Shown piece after piece: positions 1-5,374 of a stretch of 13,277 nucleotides of DNA. The stretch's first letter is position 1. Each line of letters opens with the position of its first letter. Both the position numbers and the translations under genes were made by a program. Source of the stretch: Pseudomonadota bacterium (GTDB lineage Bacteria > Pseudomonadota > Alphaproteobacteria > Reyranellales > Reyranellaceae); the NCBI GenBank assembly GCA_023436825.1, contig JAEZHS010000347.1, positions 1-13,277 on the forward strand, in the 5' to 3' direction. The notes beneath the pieces were generated by a model, which saw only the letters and a program-made list of their open reading frames with translations, ran no database searches and was not told the origin of the DNA.

Positions 1-1143
1 GGCTTCGGGCTGCTGTGGACCGTGGTGCTGACCTGGCCGCTGATGGTCGCCGTGCAATCCATCAGCGCCCGCATCGGCCGCGTCACCGGCCGTGGACTCG
101 CCGGCAACATGGTGAAGGTCTTCCCGCGCAGAATCGTCATGCTGCTGGTGTTGCTGTTGTTCGTCGCCAACACCGTCAATCTCGGCGCCGACCTTGCCGC
201 CATGGGCGCGGCGGCGAAGCTGGTGCTGGGCGGCAGCGGACGCCTCTACACGCTGGGCTTCGCCGTCTTCTCCCTGCTGGCGATCGTGTTCGTGCCCTAT
301 CACCGCTATGTCGGCCTCCTGAAGTGGTTCACCTTCTCGCTGCTGGCCTATGTCGGCGTCGTCTTCACCGTGAAGATCGACTGGCATGCGGTGGCGGCCG
401 GGGCCTTCGTGCCCAAGGTCGCGCTCACCGGCGACGCGCTGACGCTGGTCGTCGCGATCTTCGGCACCACCATCAGCCCCTATCTTTTCTTTTGGCAAAG
501 CTCTCAGGAGGTCGAGGAGGAGGAGGCCGACCCCGAAGGGGGCCCGCTGCGGTATCACCCCGAGCAGGCGCCGCGCGAGCTGAACCGCATCAGCTGGGAA
601 ACCTGGGTGGGCATGGCGATGTCCAACCTGATCGCCTTCTTCATCATGCTGACCACGGCGGTGACCCTGAACGCGGCCGGCAAGACCCACATCCAGACGG
701 CCGAGCAGGCGGCCGAGGCGTTGCGCCCGATCGCGGGCGATGCCGCCTTTTTTCTGTTCAGCCTCGGTCTGATCGGCACCGGCCTGCTCGCGGTGCCCGT
801 GCTGGCAGGTTCGGTCGCCTACGCCGTGGGCGAAGCGCGTGGCTGGCATATCGGTCTGGAACGGCCGCTCAACGAGGCACGCCCGTTCTACGTCGTGATC
901 GCGCTCGCGATCCTGCTGGGCGTCGGCCTGGGCTTCACGCCGCTCGATCCCATCAAGGCGCTGCTCTGGAGCGCGGTGGTGAACGGCGTCATCGTCGTGC
1001 CGATCATGGTGGCGATGATGATCATGGCGAGCCGGCGCAGCCTGATGGGCCGCTTCACGGCGTCGCGCTGGCAGGTCGTGCTGGGCTGGGCGGCGACGGC
1101 GGTGATGGCGGCGGCGGCGGTCGCGATGTTCGCGACGATGTAG
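1..1143 (+). CDS. Nramp-family divalent metal transporter, 5' end cut off by window
   Basis: This is a multi-pass inner-membrane transporter of the Nramp (SLC11) family, which usually moves Mn2+ or Fe2+ with protons. About 380 codons are visible. The reading frame is open from base 1, so the true start and the TM1 metal-binding motif (DPGN in the family) lie upstream. Family hallmarks are ARIGRVTGRGLA near the start, NTVNLGADLAAMG (TM3) and the TM6 segment TTISPYLFFW followed by an acidic EVEEEE stretch. At least seven further hydrophobic helices run to the C terminus, which ends in an Ala/Val-rich helix. The TM6 segment has SPY (475-483) where typical MntH proteins have MPH, so substrate specificity may differ from Mn2+. 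The gene converges with the serine hydrolase on the other strand with no intergenic gap. The family call is secure; the substrate is not. Confidence 0.9.
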   Translation, partial: GFGLLWTVVLTWPLMVAVQSISARIGRVTGRGLAGNMVKVFPRRIVMLLVLLLFVANTVNLGADLAAMGAAAKLVLGGSGRLYTLGFAVFSLLAIVFVPYHRYVGLLKWFTFSLLAYVGVVFTVKIDWHAVAAGAFVPKVALTGDALTLVVAIFGTTISPYLFFWQSSQEVEEEEADPEGGPLRYHPEQAPRELNRISWETWVGMAMSNLIAFFIMLTTAVTLNAAGKTHIQTAEQAAEALRPIAGDAAFFLFSLGLIGTGLLAVPVLAGSVAYAVGEARGWHIGLERPLNEARPFYVVIALAILLGVGLGFTPLDPIKALLWSAVVNGVIVVPIMVAMMIMASRRSLMGRFTASRWQVVLGWAATAVMAAAAVAMFATM

Positions 1144-2268
1144 CGTCAGCAGCACGACGCGATTGAAGATGCCGAAGGGGATCGGGCCTTGCAGGCCATC
1201 GTAGTAGTGGCCGGCCGTGATCATGACCACGAGATCGAGCGCAGGCACCACATAGAGCCGTTGGCCGCCCAGGCCGACGCCGGCTACCCAGGTCAGTTCG
1301 CTGCCGTTGCGGAAGGAGCGGCCGAGCCACCACTGATAGCCGTAGAAGAACAGCCCCTCGCCGTTGATGCGCGGCTTGATCGACTCGGCCGTCCAACCTG
1401 CCGGGATGACCTGCTTGCCGTTCCACTGGCCGTCCGTCATCAGCAGGAGGCCGAGCTTGGCGGCGTCGCGCGGCCGCAGGTGCAGGCTGCCGAAGGCGCC
1501 GAGCTTGCCGCTCACGCCGGCATCCAGCCATTCGAAGTCGGGTGCGTCGATCGGCAGGAAGAGCTTTTCTCGGGCATAGTCGCGCAGGCTGCGGCCGGTC
1601 GAGCGCACCAGAGTCTCGCCCAGGAGCGACGTGCCGCCGCCCGAATAGGCGTAGACCGCGCCCGGCGGCCAGGCGACGGGCTGCGAGAGGATGTAGCGGA
1701 ACGGGTCGGCCGCCGTGATCATCGCCGCTTCGTTGTTGTTCGGGTCCTGCCACGGCAGGTCTTCTCGCCAGGTCAGCCCGGCCGACATGGTGAGCAGGTC
1801 GCGGAAGGTGATGCGCGCCTTCTCGGGCGTCTTGAGGTCGGCGTAGTCGGCGAAGGGATCGAATACCGAGGAGTCGAGCGCCGGGAACTTGCCTTCGTTC
1901 AACGCGATGCCGACCAGCAGGGAGGTGACGCTCTTGGAGATCGAGCGCAGGTCGTGCTTCGCCTCGGGGCCGTAGGTGACGCGGCCGAGCTTGTCGCCCC
2001 AGCGCTCGTCCTCGCCCGCGAAGTAGCGCTCCATGACAAGCTTGCCGTTGCGCACCACCACGACGGCATGGATGTTGGCCTTGGGCCACTGTGCGATGAA
2101 AGCGTCGAGCTGGCAGAGCTTCGCAGGATCGAGACCGACTTCCGCCTGACTGGCGACGCTCCAGCCATCGTTCAGAACGACGGGCGTGCCGCAGACTTTC
2201 GTGTCCTGAGCCGCCGCCGGCAGCGAGAGCGCCAGCAGCGCCAGCAACAGCATGAGAGACTTTGTCAT
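1141..2268 (-). CDS. secreted serine hydrolase, beta-lactamase/6-aminohexanoate-dimer hydrolase-like; 3' end undefined
   Basis: The frame starts at ATG 2268 after an in-frame TAA at 2275-2277. Residues 1-20 form a signal peptide (MTKS, then a Leu/Ala-rich core, then AAA|Q), suggesting periplasmic export. The penicillin-binding/class C beta-lactamase fold is shown by SISK (Ser109, Lys112), YSG (Tyr208) and a C-terminal GGQRLYVVPALDLVV strand. This family includes esterases, peptidases and NylB-type amidases, so the substrate is unknown. Family homology ends near residue 375 (NRVVLLTL). No stop occurs there: the frame is open through the whole antisense of the Nramp gene to base 1. The left boundary given is therefore only where family similarity ends. 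A TGA one frame away at 1146-1148 would end the protein normally after a one-base shift. It is divergent from the GST gene, with 56 bp between start codons. Confidence 0.8.
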
Positions 2269-2324
2269 CCCGGCTTAGCTTACGTCGTGCAGGAGGGCGG
2301 GCAAGCTCATGCTAGCGTTTTTGC

Positions 2325-3011
2325 ATGAAGCTCTATTCCGGACCGCTCAGCATGTTCGGCGCCAAGGCCGAGATTGCAGCCCTTGAGAAGGGGCTCGACG
2401 TCGAGCTCATCATGGTGCCGTTCGAGATGAAGACGCTGTACGAGCCCAAGCATCCCGAGGTGCTGCGCATCAATCCCAAGCGCCAGGTGCCGGTGCTGAT
2501 CGATGATGGCCCTGGGGGCGACCTTGAGATCTTCGATTCGACGCAGATCTTCGAGTACTTCGAATCGATCAGGCCCGAGCCCGCGCTGTGGCCGGCCGAA
2601 CCCAAGGCGCGCGCCCGCGCACGCCTGCTGGAGCACAAGTCGGACGAAGTCTATTTCCCGCCGATCATCCGGCTGATGGGGCTGCAGGCCACGCCCGACG
2701 ATCCCGCCGCCGTCGAAGCGCGCGCAGCCTCGCTCGTCTTCTATGACGGAATGGAGAAGGAGGTTGCCGGCAAGGAGTGGCTGGCCGGCAGCTACTCCTA
2801 CGCCGACATCGCCTTCTACATGGCGCAGATCTTCGGCGATCGCATGGGCGCACCCATGACCGACGCCCATCCCAGGCTGCAGGCCTGGCGCGACCGCATG
2901 AGCGCACGACCTGCGGTGCGCAAGGTTGCCGGTGCCATGGGGCGGTATTTGCTCAGCCAGGGTCGCAAGCTGCCGCCATTCCTTGCCAAGCTCACCACCA
3001 CCTCACCCTGA
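2325..3011 (+). CDS. glutathione S-transferase family protein
   Basis: This 228-residue protein has the usual cytosolic GST length and two-domain layout. The N-terminal thioredoxin-like domain starts MKLYSGPLSMF, has the cis-proline of the glutathione site in QVPVL (Pro56) and an acidic-Ser pair at Asp71-Ser72 that would bind the glutathione gamma-glutamyl group. The C-terminal helical domain carries the N-capping box SYAD (158-161) in GSYSYADIAFYMA. The family conjugates glutathione to electrophiles or reduces peroxides; the substrate here cannot be read. An in-frame TAG at 2313 forces the start at ATG 2325. No Shine-Dalgarno sequence lies at normal distance: the only one, AGGAGGG at 2291-2297, is 27 nt away. 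The last codons (tca ccc tga) fall inside the palindromic repeat at 3001-3106, so the C terminus was probably altered by that element. Confidence 0.9.
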   Translation: MKLYSGPLSMFGAKAEIAALEKGLDVELIMVPFEMKTLYEPKHPEVLRINPKRQVPVLIDDGPGGDLEIFDSTQIFEYFESIRPEPALWPAEPKARARARLLEHKSDEVYFPPIIRLMGLQATPDDPAAVEARAASLVFYDGMEKEVAGKEWLAGSYSYADIAFYMAQIFGDRMGAPMTDAHPRLQAWRDRMSARPAVRKVAGAMGRYLLSQGRKLPPFLAKLTTTSP

Positions 3012-3106
3012 AGAGCGCACGAAGTGCGCCTCTCGAAGGGAGGCAACACCAAGGCAGGTTGCCACCCTTCGAGACACGCCACAGTGCGGCGCTCCTCAGG
3101 GTGAGG
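3001..3106. repeat. long imperfect palindromic intergenic repeat (paired REP/MITE-like element)
   Basis: The left arm begins CCTCACCCTGAAGAGCGC and contains TCTCGAAGGGAGGCAAC. The reverse complement of the right arm begins CCTCACCCTGAGGAGCGC and contains TCTCGAAGGGTGGCAAC. The arms match closely except for a variable middle part, which is self-complementary on the left (GCGCAC-gaa-GTGCGC) and weakly so on the right. This is the layout of two REP-like units in inverted orientation or a small non-autonomous element. Similar intergenic palindromes are common in alphaproteobacterial genomes (from memory, not searched). It overlaps the GST stop codon and ends 13 bp before the next gene's start. 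Confidence 0.8.
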
Positions 3107-3119
3107 TAAGGGTGCAGAG

Positions 3120-3719
3120 ATGACGAAAATCCTGTTCCTGCCCGGTGCCGGGGCGTCACCGGACTTCTGGAAGCCGGTCGGCGCGCTGCTGCCGGCCGAT
3201 TGGCCCAAGGAGTATTTCGGCTGGCCCGGCCTCGGCGATCAGCCGCACGATCCGGCAATCAACGGCATCGACGATCTGGTGCGCATGGTCGCCGCGAAGA
3301 TGGACGGTCCGGTCGACCTGGTAGCGCAGTCCATGGGCGGCGGCATCGCCGCACGTCTGGCGATCGAGCAGCCGCAGAACGTGCGCCGGTTGGTGCTGAC
3401 CGTGACGTCCGCCGGCATCGACATGGCGGGACTGGGCGCATCGGACTGGCGTGAGAGCTATCGCAAGTCGTTTCCGAGCGCCATGCCCTGGATCACCGAG
3501 CAGCGGGCGGCGGCCCTGTTGCCGGTCGAGAAGATCACGGCGCCGACATTGTTGTTGTGGGGCGACAGTGATCCGATCAGCCCGACGGCCGTCTGCCGCC
3601 ACCTCCAGTCGCGCCTGCCGAATTCCCGTCTGCACATCGTTGCGGGCGGCGATCACGACCTTGCGCGCACGCATGCGGCGGAAGTGGCGCCGCTGATCGC
3701 CCGGCATCTCGGCGAGTAG
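3120..3719 (+). CDS. small alpha/beta hydrolase
   Basis: This 199-residue protein is a compact alpha/beta hydrolase of unknown substrate. It opens with beta strand ILFLPGAG, whose glycine loop would form the oxyanion hole. The nucleophile elbow QSMGGG places Ser71, the acid is in WGDSDPISP (Asp149 or Asp151), and the histidine is His179 in GGDHD. The lid segment between strands 6 and 7 is short, about 35 residues including W110-W124, so the protein is smaller than typical 260-300-residue members but keeps the full triad. AAGGG at 3108-3112 with a 7-nt spacer supports ATG 3120. It probably shares transcription with the GST gene unless the palindrome between them terminates it. The fold assignment is firm and the function is open (esterase, lactonase or similar). 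Confidence 0.88.
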   Translation: MTKILFLPGAGASPDFWKPVGALLPADWPKEYFGWPGLGDQPHDPAINGIDDLVRMVAAKMDGPVDLVAQSMGGGIAARLAIEQPQNVRRLVLTVTSAGIDMAGLGASDWRESYRKSFPSAMPWITEQRAAALLPVEKITAPTLLLWGDSDPISPTAVCRHLQSRLPNSRLHIVAGGDHDLARTHAAEVAPLIARHLGE

Positions 3720-3924
3720 CCCGCCACAAAGATTTCCAGGCTGAGCCGGGCGATGCGAGGATTTCCAGATCCGGCAGCTCGACACGACGAAGTGTCTGAG
3801 TGAAAGCAGTGCTGGCACTCAAGGGCGCCGGCACAACGAATGGCGTGCTCGCCGGTTCGACCCGCCAGACTTGGCCCTCTACGGTGCGAAAGAATTCGCA
3901 AAAACGAAACTGGCGATCGCCCAC
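3577..3924 (-). CDS. doubtful small hypothetical ORF
   Basis: This 115-codon minus-strand frame starts at GTG 3924. Its first 65-70 residues (including VEGQVWRVEPAST and RVELPDLEIL) look more protein-like than a random frame. The remainder runs antisense through the end of the alpha/beta hydrolase gene and is Arg/Gly-rich like a shadow. No clear ribosome-binding site is visible and I recognise no family. It may be a real short gene, a decayed remnant, or chance. Confidence 0.2.
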   Translation of the reverse strand: MGDRQFRFCEFFRTVEGQVWRVEPASTPFVVPAPLSASTAFTQTLRRVELPDLEILASPGSAWKSLWRATRRDAGRSAAPLPPHACAQGRDRRPQRCADGNSAGATGGGGRRPSG

Positions 3925-3932
3925 CGAAGTTA

Positions 3933-3961
3933 TTGACCGTACTTAACTTTGGTTATACAAT
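3933..3961 (+). promoter_or_regulatory. sigma70-type promoter with no recognised gene downstream
   Basis: TTGACC (3933-3938) and TACAAT (3956-3961) are separated by exactly 17 bp, each one mismatch from consensus, in a locally A/T-rich patch of a GC-rich genome. Transcription would start near 3968 and run into the hairpin-containing, gene-poor segment. An alternative -10 (TATACA, 3954-3959) has a poor 15-bp spacer. Confidence 0.5.
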
Positions 3962-4034
3962 CGCTTCGTTGCGCGGCTTCACGCGTTCCTGCTCTTTGCA
4001 TCGTTGATCCGAGACCCAAAAGGCTGCGGCAGAC

Positions 4035-4055
4035 ACCGCACGCGGCCCGTGCGGT
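4035..4055 (+). other. perfect hairpin in gene-poor interval
   Basis: ACCGCACG and CGTGCGGT form an 8-bp perfect stem with a 5-nt loop (cggcc). It lies about 70 nt downstream of the predicted start site of the promoter at 3933-3961. No T-tract follows, so it is not a classic intrinsic terminator. It could be part of a structured RNA. Confidence 0.4.
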
Positions 4056-4319
4056 CGCTTGCTTCCGGACGGGCCGGCGCTCCAGCCCTCCGACAGCGCG
4101 ATTCCGGTTGCGAAACTTGCGTAACTGTCCGAATTCGGAATGGGGCACCACCGATTGGGGGTGCAGTGCGTGCACTCGACTACGGAAGTACCGGCGGAAA
4201 GGGCGGAAAGGGCGCTAACCTCTCGCACCGCTGACGGCAGTGCATGCATCGACCGACTGTTTCTCACCGGCCCAATCCGTCGAAAGCACTGCGTCGCGCA
4301 CCGGCACCCCCGAGCAGCG

Positions 4320-4335
4320 CGCCGCGGCCGCGGCG
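4320..4335. other. 16-bp perfect GC palindrome downstream of the dehydrogenase gene
   Basis: CGCCGCGGCCGCGGCG equals its own reverse complement. It lies 34 bp beyond the stop codon of the minus-strand dehydrogenase gene, where a terminator would be expected, but no T-run follows in either direction. It may be chance in GC-rich sequence. Confidence 0.3.
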
Positions 4336-4369
4336 AGAGATCAGGGTGCCCATTGTCATGGCCTCGCGG

Positions 4370-5257
4370 TCACCGCTTGACCGTGCGGCCGAGCGCCGTC
4401 TCGTAGACGCGCAGGATCGACGAGCTGTCGCTCGATCCGAGCTTCATGCCGCGCGCCAGTCGCTGCAGGTTGTGGGTCGAGGAGCCCTGCGGCAGCGGCA
4501 CGCCGAGCTCGTCGCCCAGCTCCAGGGCGAGATGCAGGTCTTTGTAGGCCAGGTCGAGGGCGAAGCTCGCCTTGAAGTCGCCGCTCAGCGACCGCTCGGA
4601 CAGGCTCTTGAAGGCGTTGGAGTTGCCGCTGGAGTTGGACACGACCTGGATCAGCTTCTTCGGATCGAGGCCGGCGGTGACGCCCAGCATCAGCCCTTCG
4701 GCCGCGGCCGCGGCGTTGCAGAAGGCCAGCATGTTATTGACCAGCTTGGCCACCGTGCCGGTGCCGAGCTCGCCCATGTGGATCACGTTGGCGCTGAACG
4801 ACTGCAGCACCGGCAGGGCATCGTCGAATACCTTCTTGTCGCCACCCACCATGATGGCGATGGTCGCGGCCTCGGCGCCGACCGTGCCGCCGCTCACCGG
4901 CGCGTCGAGCATGGCGATGCCCTTGGCCGCCATGGCGGCGCCGATCTTCTTCACCATCGACGGCGCGTTGGTGCTGAGGTCGATGTAGGTCTGGCCCTTG
5001 GCGATGTTCGCTAGAATGCCGCCGTCGCCCAGGGTCACGGCCTCGACGTCCTTGGGCATGGGCAGCGAGGTCATGACCACGTCGGCGCCCTTGGTGACGT
5101 CGGCGATCGACTGGGCGGCGGTGGCGCCGAGATCGGTGCAGGACTTCACGGCGGCGGCGTTCAGGTCGAACACCGTCACCTGGTGGTTACTGCGCTTGAC
5201 GATGTTGCGGCACATGGGGCCGCCCATGTTGCCGACGCCGATGAATCCGACCTTCAC
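4370..5257 (-). CDS. 3-hydroxyisobutyrate dehydrogenase-family NAD(P)-dependent oxidoreductase
   Basis: This 295-residue protein is a beta-hydroxyacid dehydrogenase of the family that contains 3-hydroxyisobutyrate dehydrogenase (valine catabolism) and tartronate semialdehyde reductase (glyoxylate/glycerate pathway). The N-terminal Rossmann domain begins MKVGFIGVGNMGGPM, with the GxGxMG nucleotide loop at residues 7-12 and Asp31 after the second strand, which may favour NAD over NADP. The substrate-binding DAPVSGG motif is at 118-124, and catalytic Lys171 is in GTVAKLVNNM. The C-terminal helical domain ends with KDLHLALELGDELGVPLP, usual for the family. The start is GTG 5257, chosen because GGAGGAGG lies 5 nt upstream. 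The exact substrate cannot be told from sequence. The gene is divergent from the P450 gene and does not share its operon. Confidence 0.92.
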   Translation of the reverse strand: MKVGFIGVGNMGGPMCRNIVKRSNHQVTVFDLNAAAVKSCTDLGATAAQSIADVTKGADVVMTSLPMPKDVEAVTLGDGGILANIAKGQTYIDLSTNAPSMVKKIGAAMAAKGIAMLDAPVSGGTVGAEAATIAIMVGGDKKVFDDALPVLQSFSANVIHMGELGTGTVAKLVNNMLAFCNAAAAAEGLMLGVTAGLDPKKLIQVVSNSSGNSNAFKSLSERSLSGDFKASFALDLAYKDLHLALELGDELGVPLPQGSSTHNLQRLARGMKLGSSDSSSILRVYETALGRTVKR

Positions 5258-5262
5258 TGTTT

Positions 5263-5270
5263 CCTCCTCC
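5263..5270 (-). promoter_or_regulatory. ribosome binding site that fixes the dehydrogenase GTG start
   Basis: On the minus strand GGAGGAGG is followed by AAACA and then GTG. This near-perfect Shine-Dalgarno sequence at 5-nt spacing, together with the Rossmann strand beginning at the next residue, identifies GTG 5255-5257 as the start. Confidence 0.8.
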
Positions 5271-5318
5271 GAAGATGCGACGGCGGACTATACGCCAGAA
5301 TGCAAACGGGAGTGTTTC

Positions 5319-5338
5319 GCCCCGCAACGCGGCGGGGC
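5319..5338. promoter_or_regulatory. perfect inverted repeat upstream of the P450 gene
   Basis: GCCCCGC and GCGGGGC form 7-bp perfect arms around a 6-nt spacer (aacgcg), 36 bp before ATG 5375 in the 117-bp divergent intergenic region. It could be an operator for a dimeric repressor or a hairpin in the P450 leader RNA. No regulator gene lies next to the P450 in this window. Confidence 0.4.
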
Positions 5339-5356
5339 AATATGGCCGGCAAGACT

Positions 5357-5362
5357 GGGAGG
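5357..5362 (+). promoter_or_regulatory. candidate ribosome binding site for the P450 ATG at 5375
   Basis: GGGAGG lies 12 nt before ATG 5375, a long but usable spacing. The in-frame ATG at 5342 has no comparable purine-rich site, and family length also favours 5375. Confidence 0.5.
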
Positions 5363-5374
5363 ACTGACCGGCCA

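Larger units (their letters stand above)
3720..4369. other. gene-poor interval of about 650 bp
   Basis: No open frame here has convincing protein character: the frames of 76-104 codons on both strands are rich in Arg, Ser, Cys and Pro and lack recognisable motifs. What is visible is a doubtful minus ORF (up to 3924), a sigma70-like promoter near 3933-3961, an 8-bp hairpin at 4035-4055, a CCGAATTCGG palindrome at 4129-4138, a small hairpin at 4161-4175, a short GGCGGAAAG-type tandem near 4195-4216, and a perfect 16-bp GC palindrome at 4320-4335. The stretch around 3890-3965 is clearly more A/T-rich than the flanking genes. Confidence 0.6.

Noticed and set aside
1055..2089. Minus-strand open frame of 344 codons in the serine hydrolase region
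   Set aside because: It is in a different frame from the one carrying the signal peptide and catalytic motifs, and its translation is Arg/Gly/Pro-rich shadow.
1189..2328. Plus-strand open frame of 379 codons across the serine hydrolase
   Set aside because: It is the codon-register mirror of the minus-strand hydrolase with SISK and YSG motifs; its own translation has no recognisable domain.
4195..4216. GGCGGAAAG-like short tandem considered as a repeat array or CRISPR
   Set aside because: Only about two units without spacers. It is too short to be a CRISPR or a meaningful satellite.
3949..4267. Small ORFs of 76-104 codons on both strands in the gene-poor interval
   Set aside because: Several overlap in different frames with unusual Cys/Ser/Arg content, no ribosome-binding site and no recognisable family. 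A structured RNA or plain intergenic DNA is more likely.
5183..5374. Upstream extension of the P450 frame to a GTG at 5183
   Set aside because: It would overlap the 5' end of the divergent dehydrogenase gene, which has a near-perfect ribosome-binding site, and the added residues have no similarity to the family N terminus.
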